A DNA stretch of 64,000 nt from an uncultured Sunxiuqinia sp. (GTDB taxonomy: Bacteria > Bacteroidota > Bacteroidia > Bacteroidales > Prolixibacteraceae). Below are positions 1 through 7,667 of this stretch, piece after piece. A program made the translations under genes and the position numbers. Location of the stretch: contig NZ_CANLZV010000014.1 of NCBI RefSeq assembly GCF_947495665.1, positions 1 to 64,000 of the forward strand, given 5' to 3'. The notes under the pieces were generated by a model. It worked only from the letters and a program-made list of their open reading frames with translations. It searched no databases and was not told the DNA's origin. Positions within the stretch are counted from its first letter, which is position 1, and every line of letters begins with the position of its first letter.

Positions 1-327
1 CCATTTCCTGCACAATCAAAGCCCAGCCCGCATCGCGGGGTTTAGTTCAACACTTGTATATCCACAGTCTTGTGGATATATTCGCTTTAGCTAGATGTGT
101 TTTTACTGATTAAAACGCTGATTGTGTGCGGTGGGTGTCCGTTGGTTAGTACTGTCATTGTTTTTTTCTTTTTTAGGTTTGGTTGATCAAGTTACAAAAC
201 TTTACAAAATGTATGCGTCCGTAAGCACCTTTTTATTTTCGTTCTAAACAAAAAACACGCACGTCCATACCATGGACACCATTTTTTGCACATTTTCAGC
301 CAAAAAAGATACAACTGACACCGCTTT
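1..327. other. Intergenic region with short hairpins
   Basis: No convincing gene is seen. The stretch holds a small GC hairpin at 27-39 (CCCGC/GCGGG, then GTTT), a perfect 10-bp inverted repeat at 57-80 (see separate entry), an AT-rich run around 150-240 and a small inverted repeat GTCCAT-ACC-ATGGAC at 263-277. The 27-39 hairpin could end a transcript entering from the left, but the T-run is weak. An A/T-rich inverted repeat around 342-363 leads into the 21-bp-period array. Confidence 0.5.
57..80. repeat. 10-bp perfect inverted repeat resembling paired DnaA boxes
   Basis: TATATCCACA and TGTGGATATA flank a 4-bp centre (GTCT). Each arm contains ATATCCACA, one base away from the DnaA-box consensus TTATCCACA. 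A hairpin or a regulator dyad is equally possible. No replication gene is in view, so an origin role is only a speculation. Confidence 0.35.
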
Positions 328-370
328 TTGAACAGTTCCGCCCTATTTTTTTATAAAAAGGGCCCAAAAT

Positions 371-560
371 GGCTTGGTTGGGTCAAAAACCTCGTTGGTA
401 GGCATGTCAACCCCTCTGGTAAGGTCATTTACTTCTCTGGTAAACACATCTACCTCTCTGGTAGACCCATTTACCTGTCTGGTAGCCTCATTTACCTCTC
501 TGGTAGACACATTTACCTGTCTGGTAAGGTCATTTACCGCTCTGGTAAACACATTTACCA
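371..560. repeat. 21-bp-period tandem array 1 (TTACC/GGTAA dyads)
   Basis: The GGT core recurs at 376, 397, 418, 439, 460, 481, 502, 523 and 544, always exactly 21 bp apart. In the well-kept units each GGTAR is preceded by TTACC with a 5-base gap (mostly TCTCT or TGTCT), so each unit is an inverted repeat TTACC-N5-GGTAR. The units are separated by six bases, of which about four vary (for example GGTC, ACAC, CCTC). Because 21 is a multiple of three, several frames on both strands stay open and give false heptapeptide-repeat proteins. The array lies in non-coding DNA. Function unknown. Confidence 0.85.
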
Positions 561-639
561 ATTAAAGTTGGCAGAAAGAGCCGTTTTTGACTTTCCTAAC
601 ACGAAAAAGCACACGAAAAGCAGAGGAAACGTTAGGCAT

Positions 640-1435
640 TAGTGGCTGACTTCGATTGAAAGGAGGACACTTTACACAAAAAACAAGTTTGAGTACTTCC
701 TCCACTTCACCGCCAGGTGAAAAACGAATTAAATAGCCCAACAACCACCTCCCTTTCGCGTTGGGCGAAAGTACTCCTCCTGGCCAGGAGGAGAAAGGAG
801 TAGCTGGGATTCACCGAAGTCATTACAAACCGACAACTTTTCAGACAAGCAAGCATATGGATTTAGCAACGAACCCTTGCTGTTCGACTCAAGCCAAAAG
901 GACTAGGTTGCTTGATGGAAAAGAGCAGAACACATGGGGCAAAGAGCCAAGGAAGAAACACCTCAGGAGAATCATTTAGTAAACAGTGATTGGGGAACCG
1001 ATTTTGTTTTAATCAAACTCTCCCCGGAGTCGTTTTCAATCCTAGCGGATTAAACCGACTCTTCCCCTCTCTTCAAAAGAGAGGGGAAAAGCCTGCAAGG
1101 CAGGCTTGGGGCGAGTTCTGAAATAAGCTGTGCAGCCTTAATCAGGTAGTTGAAGAGATTCTGTTTCCATCTTCACGATGAGAAAAAGAACTGGGTCCAT
1201 ATACTAGCGAGTATAAGCAAACCACCTCGTCACCGGTAAACCGGTGCCACTCCTCCTTGGCCAAAAAGGAGGAGAAAAGCCGGTACTTACAAGCCTTCCG
1301 ATAAGCTAATCAATTACGAAGACATACAACTTACAGAATTTAATTTGCCCACTTCGCCGCCAGGTGAAAAGGATTGGCCTACGAGGGTTTTGAAACCGAA
1401 AACAAGGATCGATTTCAATCTTCATTGAATTATTA
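640..1435. repeat. Palindrome-rich non-coding stretch
   Basis: No gene is supported. The region has a 20-bp perfect palindrome at 774-793 (CTCCTCC...GGAGGAG), a related imperfect one at about 1250-1275, a hairpin CCCCTCTC/GAGAGGGG at 1064-1086 and a second hairpin GCCTGC/GCAGGC at 1091-1105. Short pieces at 700-725 and 1350-1410 (CACTTC-CCGCCAGGTGAAAA, then GGCCTACGAGGGTTTTGAAA) match the interspersed repeat at 3.4-4.4 kb and 7.3-7.7 kb, so this looks like decayed repeat DNA. An open frame at 761-979 has no recognisable protein character. Confidence 0.6.
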
Positions 1436-2545
1436 TTAAGGCTCCACCAAATAGAATTCTCTCATAATGTCTATTTTTCGTGGGTCCTGAAGTAAAGCTC
1501 TGTCCGAAAACATCATAATTCCGCTAGCAGGAAATGAGCTCCCTTGCAGCATTGCTTCTCGAAATTCAGTAGGGCTGACTTCGCCCGGACTATTATGTGC
1601 TTGCACAATGGGCCAAATTTCTGGCTTGTTTTCAGGGCGTATTGAGTTAGTTAACGAATCCAGCCAAGTTGTATATTCTCCAATCCAATTAACAGGACGA
1701 TCTTTCATATGATGAAACAGCATCGGAGCCAAAACATCAGCTTCTCTGGCAAAGTCATGGATATCGATACCCATTATGCGATAAAGGGCAGAATCATACT
1801 CATCAGGATACCAAGCGCAATAAAATAAGCCTAATAAGGATTCTGGTTGGTGACTTTTTAAAATTTGCTTCAAATCTATTATCCACTCGGTTAATATGCT
1901 TCTGCGCCAATCTCTCCATTCCTTTTCATGGTAAGACAAGATATAATTGGAAATATCCGAAATATTTTCCTCCGCAATATCAATATTGTATTTACTCGAA
2001 AATAAACCGGTACAACGCTCGCAGAAGCAAGTTTCAGGTAAAATTGGTTCGGGAGTCTCAAATTGAGCATGCCAATGCAAATAATCAAGAAAAATACCAT
2101 CCACCTTAAACTGGTTAAGAATACGTTGAAGATGCTGCCTTCTATCGGCCTTAAAGTCCGGGCAAGTAGGGCAGATACCCATAAACCAGTCAGCAGGGGG
2201 TGATTGCTCCCCACTCGCTTCTATCGGCCAACAGTGCGGATTGTTTTCAAGATATTGCTTTCCGAGTAATACGGGAAACTCCACAAAAACCTTGCACCCT
2301 TGTTCAAGTGCGGCATTGTACAATTCATCGTTGAGTGAACTGCTTCTGACAACTATTGCATTGAGGCCCAATTCGTCAAAAGTATAGCCGGCATCCAATA
2401 AGGTACCCGGATTGCCATATACACCTTTGATAAAAATCTTTTCGGTGTGATTCCTGCTGGAGTTGCATGCACAAATACCCAAAATCAGTACGAAAGCAAC
2501 AACTATAATCTGAGGATAATGCTGTTTTTTTATCATATTATTCAC
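1436..2545 (-). CDS. Lipoprotein with glycoside-hydrolase-like (TIM-barrel type) sequence
   Basis: The 369-residue product starts with a lipoprotein signal (hydrophobic core at residues 12-25, then GICAC around residue 26), so it is probably anchored in the outer or inner membrane. The pattern FKVDGIFLDYLHWHAQ near residue 150, a Cys cluster CFCERC about 25 residues later, and PMLFHHMKDRPVNWIGEY further on are like those of uncharacterised bacterial glycosidase-type barrels, in which an Asp after a beta-strand is catalytic. Substrate and reaction cannot be read from the sequence. It stands alone between repeat arrays. Its start at an ATG followed by NNMIKKQ fits; a second Met four residues in is an alternative. 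The family assignment is an inference from motif style. Confidence 0.7.
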   Translation of the reverse strand: MNNMIKKQHYPQIIVVAFVLILGICACNSSRNHTEKIFIKGVYGNPGTLLDAGYTFDELGLNAIVVRSSSLNDELYNAALEQGCKVFVEFPVLLGKQYLENNPHCWPIEASGEQSPPADWFMGICPTCPDFKADRRQHLQRILNQFKVDGIFLDYLHWHAQFETPEPILPETCFCERCTGLFSSKYNIDIAEENISDISNYILSYHEKEWRDWRRSILTEWIIDLKQILKSHQPESLLGLFYCAWYPDEYDSALYRIMGIDIHDFAREADVLAPMLFHHMKDRPVNWIGEYTTWLDSLTNSIRPENKPEIWPIVQAHNSPGEVSPTEFREAMLQGSSFPASGIMMFSDRALLQDPRKIDIMREFYLVEP

Positions 2546-3120
2546 CTTTATAATTTGTTTGAATGGTATTTTTTTTGTGCATGGGCTCCAATCAATTCTT
2601 TATCCGCGATAAATCATGTTTAAAAGCTCTTTTGAAAAAGTTTCATTTAAATAGTTGATAATGGCTGTGTTCATTGTGTTATTTAGGATTGAAATTTAAT
2701 AAATGTTTTTTGAACCGTTCTTTCCAGTTCTTCCTTTTTCTTGTTTTTTGCTCTTAACGGCCACTCGCTTGAGCGATGTGTTAACGAGAGGCCTGCTGTC
2801 TGTCGTTTTTAATGACAAAAAATGATGACTAAGGAAAATTCATCTCTTTAGAACATGTAATTCCCTTTACCTAAACAATTAAGTTGCGGATCAGTAATTG
2901 GAATCCTGGTCATGTCCTTTAATTGGCATTCCATCACAGGAACCTGCTTTCATCCAAAGCTTCCGCATTTTGTATCGCCTGCTTAAAAGACGAAGCGTTT
3001 AAAGCCTGTAAATCCCTGCTTAACTGAAACCGGAGGGCGAATCCGTTCCAGCCGGTGCTTTATGGTACGAAACCACTCTTGAATCATACAAATTGACAGA
3101 AAAACACCTCCCTTAATATC
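2546..3120. other. Non-coding spacer upstream of the lipoprotein gene
   Basis: AT-rich DNA with no open frame that looks protein-like. It must hold the promoter of the minus-strand lipoprotein gene, but I could not pick a convincing Bacteroidota -33/-7 pair. Nothing else was recognised. Confidence 0.4.
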
Positions 3121-3310
3121 AGAAACAGGTGCATTTCAAAAACAAAGAGGTTGTTTTGTCACAAAAAGAGGCCCACTTGTAACAGAAAGGGGTACTTCGG
3201 CACCAGAAAAGGGTACATTTGCGATAAAAAAGGGTACTTTGGTGTCAGAAAGAGGTACTTTGCCACTGGGAAGAGGTACTTTCAGGATAAAAAGAGCTGT
3301 TTTCAGCTGG
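3121..3310. repeat. 21-bp-period tandem array 2 (AAAGRGGTACTTT units)
   Basis: Nine units keep an exact 21-bp step, with the core at 3128, 3149, 3170, 3191, 3212, 3233, 3254, 3275 and 3296. The five central units read AAAGRGGTAC then TTT or ATT. The outer ones are degenerate (GGTGC, GGTTG, GGCCC, GCTGT). About six bases between units vary freely. The core AAAG-N-GGTAC-TTT is roughly symmetric. As in array 1, the period keeps long frames open without real coding. The array ends directly beside a copy of the interspersed repeat. Confidence 0.8.
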
Positions 3311-3329
3311 GGATAGATTAATGAACACA

Positions 3330-4440
3330 CGAAGGCATGAACGTAGGAACGCACGCAGAATCCGACCAGCTAAATAGCTGAGTTTCTTAAAAATCCGGCA
3401 GTCTGTTTTAACAGTCGCAGAGTAGCGAGTACCAAACAGAAAACCGTCAACTGACAACTGACAACACTCCTAATTAACCGCAAAGAATACAGAATCAAGT
3501 AATCAGACAGAAGAAGATCACCCATGCCCTTTGCCGCTGGTGAACTTAAGTACTCAGGAACATTAAAAACCCAATTCCCCCACTTCACCGACAGGTAAAA
3601 AGCTTGGCCTACGAGGGTTTTGAAACAGAAAACAAGGGAGGGAATCCGCGCAGGCCCTGCTAAGAAAACCCTGTTTGACGACCAGCGGGAGGAGTTGGTT
3701 TTCGGGGAGTGACTGATCCGTCGTTTTCGTTCAAAAGCATCGTTAGCCTTGATCTTTTCGTTCTTTTGGATTAAGCCAAAAGGACAAGATCAATGAAGGC
3801 ATGAACGCACGCACAATTCAACTAGCTGACAATCTAAGCATCCGAAGATCTGACAATCAACTTCTAATAGTCGCAGAGTAGCGAGAACTGAGTAACGAGT
3901 ACCAAACTGAAAACTGACAACTGACAACTGACAACTGACAACTGTCAACACTCCTAATTAACCGCAAAGAATACAGAATCAAGTAATCAGACAGAAGGCA
4001 GAAGAAGATCACCCATGCCCTTTGCCGCTGGTGAACTTAAGTACTCAGGAACATTAAAAACCCAATTCCCCCACTTCACCGCCAGGTGAAAAGCTTGGCC
4101 TACGAGGGTTTTGAAACAGAAAACAAGGGAGGGAATCCGCGCAGGACCTGCTAAGAAAACCCTGTTTGACGACCAGCGGGAGGAGTTGGTTTTCGGGGAG
4201 TGACTGATCCGTCGTTTTCGTTCAAAAGCATCGTTAGCCTTGATCTTTTCGTTCTTTTGGATTAAGCCAAAAGGACAAGATCAATGAAGGCACGAACGCA
4301 CGCACAATTCAACTAGCTGACAATCTGAACATCCGAAGATCTGACAATCAACTTCTAATAGTCGCAGAGTAGCGAGAACTGAGTAACGAGGACCAAACTG
4401 ACAACTGACAACTGACAACACTCTCCTTAACAGCAAGGAA
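3330..4440. repeat. Tandem copies of an interspersed non-coding repeat
   Basis: Two long near-identical blocks follow each other with an offset of 491 bp: the segment with CCAATTCCCCCACTTCACCG at about 3571 recurs at about 4062. The whole chain through CGAGGAGTTGG-like, GTCGTTTTCGTTCAAAAGC and the final GCAGAGTAGCGAGAACTGAG pieces is shared. Each copy includes an imperfect hairpin (3748-3799 in the first: TTGATCTTTTCGTTCTTTTGG against CCAAAAGGACAAGATCAA) and a run of 10-bp steps (ACTGACAACTGAC). A third copy is at 7310-7660. No protein is supported inside. Purpose unknown; mobile or REP-like behaviour is inferred from the copy number only. Confidence 0.8.
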
Positions 4441-4554
4441 ACGCGAAGAAAGGAACACACGGAGGCACGCATCATATGTACTGATGAACTCAGGAACTGA
4501 GAACTAACAAAAGCAGCGGGGCAGGCTGACAAGCTCAACCGCCCCTTCTGTCAA

Positions 4555-6957
4555 TTAAAGTTCGAGCCGATAGGTTTGTCCTTTTTCGGTTTCCAGCTCA
4601 ATTCGTTTCCCTTCGTAGCTAATGCAGGCCTTATTCCCATTCTTCGAGAGCAGCGAGGCTTCAATCAACGTTCCATTCTCCCATTTCATAGCTACTTCAA
4701 AGCCACCCCGGGCACATAAACCACTCACTTCGCCATCTTTCCAGGAGGAAGGCAGGGCGGGCAGCAAGCGTATTTCATCGGTATGACTTTGCAGGAGCAT
4801 CTCTGCAATTCCGGCAGTGGCTCCCAGGTTGCCGTCAATCTGGAAAATATGAGGCGGATGTAAGTCAAACAGGTTGGGGCTTATTTGTTTTTCAATCAGC
4901 CGGTAAATGTGTTTATTACTCTCATCGCCATCAAATAAGCGGGCGTAAAAGTTAATCATCCAAGCGCGGCTCCATCCGGTTTGGCCACCACCGGCCGACA
5001 ATCGTTTGGCCAAGGTTTTTTTGGCCGCTTCAAACAGCTCAGGCGTATTCTTATTGATTTGGTTGGACGGGTATAACGCATACAAGTGCGAAATGTGCCG
5101 GTGTCCAACTTCTGCTTCTTCGTAATCTTCATACCATTCCTGAATGGTGCCATCCTTGCCAATTTTGATCGTGGGCAGCTTTTGAAGCGCATCAGTAATC
5201 AAAGGGGTCAGTTCGGTTGGCTGATTCAATATTTTTTCGGACTGCAAACAAGCGTTGAAAACATCGCGGATAAGCTGAATATCAATGGCGGCCGCCACTG
5301 TATTTCGAAGCGTCTTCCCGGTTTTCGGATCAATGTAACTGTTTTCGGGCGAATAAGAAGGAGCCGTCACCAGTTCGCCTTTTTCATTTTCCTGCAGGAA
5401 ATCGAGAATAAACCGGGCCGCACCACTCAACACCGGGTAAGCCTGGTCTTTTAAGTAGGCCTGATCCTGCGTGAATTCATAATGACGCCAAAGGGTGATT
5501 GACATCCAGGCGCCAGCCAAAGGAAAGCAATAGCCATTGTTCACCTGCGATGCTTTGGTAGAACCGCTGGCCGTTGTCCGTCCAAAGGGGTTCGAAACAT
5601 GATGCGCCATCCAGCCCTCGGTATCCAGAAATTTGGAGGCGGTCACCTTCCCTTTTTCCGACAGGTTTTGCATGAAGGCCGATAAGGGACGCATGGTTTC
5701 GCTTAAGTTACAAACGTCGGCGGGCCAATAATTCATTTGCAGGTTAATGTTTAAATGAAAGTCAGACTCCCAGGCAGCCCACATTTCCTTGTTCCATATT
5801 CCCTGTAAGTTGGCCGGAAGAGCTGATTGGCCGCCCGAACTGGTCAACAGCAGGTAGCGCCCATACTGGAAAAACAATTCCGTCAGGTGCTTGTCTTCCT
5901 TGCTTTCCTTGAGGTTTGCTAAGCGAATGTCGGTCGGAATGGTATCGCCATCGGCAGGCGCAATGTCAAAGCGTACCCGGTTCATAATGGCAGCATGATT
6001 GGCTATGTGTTCGGCTTTCGCCTTTTCGTAATCAATGGCCGAAGCCATTTCAATCGATTGCTCACAAAGTGCGAAAGGATCAATCGTCCGGTCAAAATTC
6101 ATAAGGTCGGCATTATAGTCGGTTGCCGCAGTAACCAGAACTGTAAACTCATCCGCGTTTTCAACAATCAGTTGATTGCCTGCCGAAGTCAATTCTCCGT
6201 TTTGGTTTTTCACGGATACCATTCCCGCAAACTTAAGATGATAACCGCCTTCACCCGAGCCTCCCGGATTATCATCATAGCCATTCGGATCGTCAAAAAT
6301 CTGCCCGTCAATAATCAGTTGGTTACCTTTTACGAATTGCTTGACATCCGTTTCCCGTTCAAAGTTCAGCTCACTAGTTACGGGCTCACCGTCCAGGCTT
6401 TTAAAGTGATAGAATAGGGTGTTGTACTTGGTTGAAATAAACGATTCTCGAATAAACCGCTTGCCCGCAATTTGGTATTGAACGGTGCTTATGCCCGTTT
6501 GTAAATTCAGCTCACGCTTGTATTCTTCCGCATTTTGGTGCTGACCAAATGTGATGAATAAATCACCCAGCGTTTGATAAGATCGGATGGAAGTGGGAGA
6601 AACTGCCAGATGCTGCATACCATACTCCAAGGCCTGGTCATACTGGCCCGCCAAGTTGAGCTCCTGAAATTTCGCGTAATGAACTTGGGCATTTTCAGGT
6701 ATCGGGTCTTCGGGGCAACCTCCCCACAAGGCCTCCTCATTCAACTGAAGTTTTTCTTTTTCGGGGGCGCCATGCACCATTGCTCCCAGTTTCCCATTTC
6801 CCAGGGGTAATGCCTCGAACCAATCGGACGCAGGTTGCTGGTACCACAACACATGGTCCTTATTCGCTGGACTGTTCGTGCTTTTACTGCAAGCTGTCAA
6901 TAAGCATATGGCCAGCACCGGTAACCATACACCCAAACGTAGGTTTCTTTTCATCAT
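4555..6957 (-). CDS. GH95 alpha-L-fucosidase (or alpha-L-galactosidase), lipoprotein
   Basis: The 800-residue protein is a full-length family 95 glycoside hydrolase, which removes alpha-1,2-linked L-fucose (some members L-galactose) with inversion. A lipoprotein signal ends at LTAC (Cys 23), so it is membrane-anchored and probably periplasmic or surface-exposed. Family landmarks are visible: ALPLGNGKLGAMVHG and LNEEALWGG near the N terminus, NINLQMNYWPADVC around residue 404 (the Asn pair that activates the catalytic Asp in family members), SPENS around 536 (general acid Glu) and FQIDGNLGATAGIAEMLLQS around 706 (catalytic Asp). It lies alone, far from the other carbohydrate genes at 32-60 kb, between two copies of the interspersed repeat. 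A second GH95 lies at 53.4-55.9 kb and is clearly different in sequence. Confidence 0.95.
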   Translation of the reverse strand: MMKRNLRLGVWLPVLAICLLTACSKSTNSPANKDHVLWYQQPASDWFEALPLGNGKLGAMVHGAPEKEKLQLNEEALWGGCPEDPIPENAQVHYAKFQELNLAGQYDQALEYGMQHLAVSPTSIRSYQTLGDLFITFGQHQNAEEYKRELNLQTGISTVQYQIAGKRFIRESFISTKYNTLFYHFKSLDGEPVTSELNFERETDVKQFVKGNQLIIDGQIFDDPNGYDDNPGGSGEGGYHLKFAGMVSVKNQNGELTSAGNQLIVENADEFTVLVTAATDYNADLMNFDRTIDPFALCEQSIEMASAIDYEKAKAEHIANHAAIMNRVRFDIAPADGDTIPTDIRLANLKESKEDKHLTELFFQYGRYLLLTSSGGQSALPANLQGIWNKEMWAAWESDFHLNINLQMNYWPADVCNLSETMRPLSAFMQNLSEKGKVTASKFLDTEGWMAHHVSNPFGRTTASGSTKASQVNNGYCFPLAGAWMSITLWRHYEFTQDQAYLKDQAYPVLSGAARFILDFLQENEKGELVTAPSYSPENSYIDPKTGKTLRNTVAAAIDIQLIRDVFNACLQSEKILNQPTELTPLITDALQKLPTIKIGKDGTIQEWYEDYEEAEVGHRHISHLYALYPSNQINKNTPELFEAAKKTLAKRLSAGGGQTGWSRAWMINFYARLFDGDESNKHIYRLIEKQISPNLFDLHPPHIFQIDGNLGATAGIAEMLLQSHTDEIRLLPALPSSWKDGEVSGLCARGGFEVAMKWENGTLIEASLLSKNGNKACISYEGKRIELETEKGQTYRLEL

Positions 6958-7309
6958 GTTCTTTTTCTTTTATTAACAATACCTGTTAACAACGTCCAAA
7001 AATGACGCACCATATTATTTCTAAACATGCTCGGTATTGTTCTAACACATTGGTTTAATTTCTCTTTCGAATTCCGCTATTCGGTCGGTTAATTTAGCCC
7101 CACAAGTTATCAAAATCTATCTCAATGCCATTTATTCCGAGGCTTCTTTCAAAATAATTCATCATAATTCTAAATAATCAAGAAGCAAATACAAGAAGTC
7201 ACGAACGTATGAACGCACGAAGTCAGGCACATTCAAAACATCCAATAATCAATTTTAACCGCAAAGGAGCGAGAATTGAGTAGCGAGTACTTTACCGCGA
7301 AGGCGCAAA
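6958..7309. other. Spacer upstream of GH95
   Basis: Non-coding, AT-rich. Its first part should carry the promoter of the minus-strand GH95 gene; no clear motif pair was found. From about 7195 it grades into repeat-type text (ACGAACGTATGAACGCACGAA). Confidence 0.4.
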
Positions 7310-7665
7310 ACCTGCTTCCCCCACTTCACCGCCAGGTGGAAAGCTTGGCCTACGAGGGTTTTGAAACAGAAAACAAGGGAAGGAATCCGCGCAGGACCTG
7401 CTAAGAAAACCCTGTTTGACGACCAGCGGGAGGAGTTGGTTTTCGGGGAGTGACAGATCCGTCGTTTTCGTTCAAAAGCATCGTCCGCCTTGATCTTTTC
7501 GTTCTTTTGGATTAAGCCAAAAGGACAAGATCAATGAAGGCATGAACGTACGAACTCACGCAGAATCCGAATAGCTGAGTATCCGAAAAAACCGGCAGTT
7601 AATTTTAACAGCCCTAGAGTAGCGAGAACTGAGTAACGAGTACCAAACTGACAACTGTCAACTGA
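7310..7665. repeat. Third copy of the interspersed repeat
   Basis: The block from CCCCCACTTCACCGCCAGGTG to GAACTGAGTAACGAGTACC is nearly identical to the blocks at about 3571-3900 and 4062-4390, including the hairpin and the closing ACTGACAACTG steps. It ends a few bases before the tamB stop codon. The low divergence from copies about 3 kb away points to recent spread or gene conversion. Confidence 0.8.
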
Positions 7666-7667
7666 AA

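Noticed and set aside
328-642. Heptapeptide-repeat protein (SGxxIYL repeats) on the plus strand, and similar ones on the other frames
   Set aside because: Three frames on both strands are open through the same 21-bp array; changes between units are not synonymous-biased, and no start signals are seen. The periodicity explains them.
761-979. 72-residue open frame
   Set aside because: Lies in palindrome-rich decayed DNA and has no protein-like pattern or start signal.
3136-3354. 72-residue heptad-repeat protein on the minus strand
   Set aside because: Same effect as above, from array 2.
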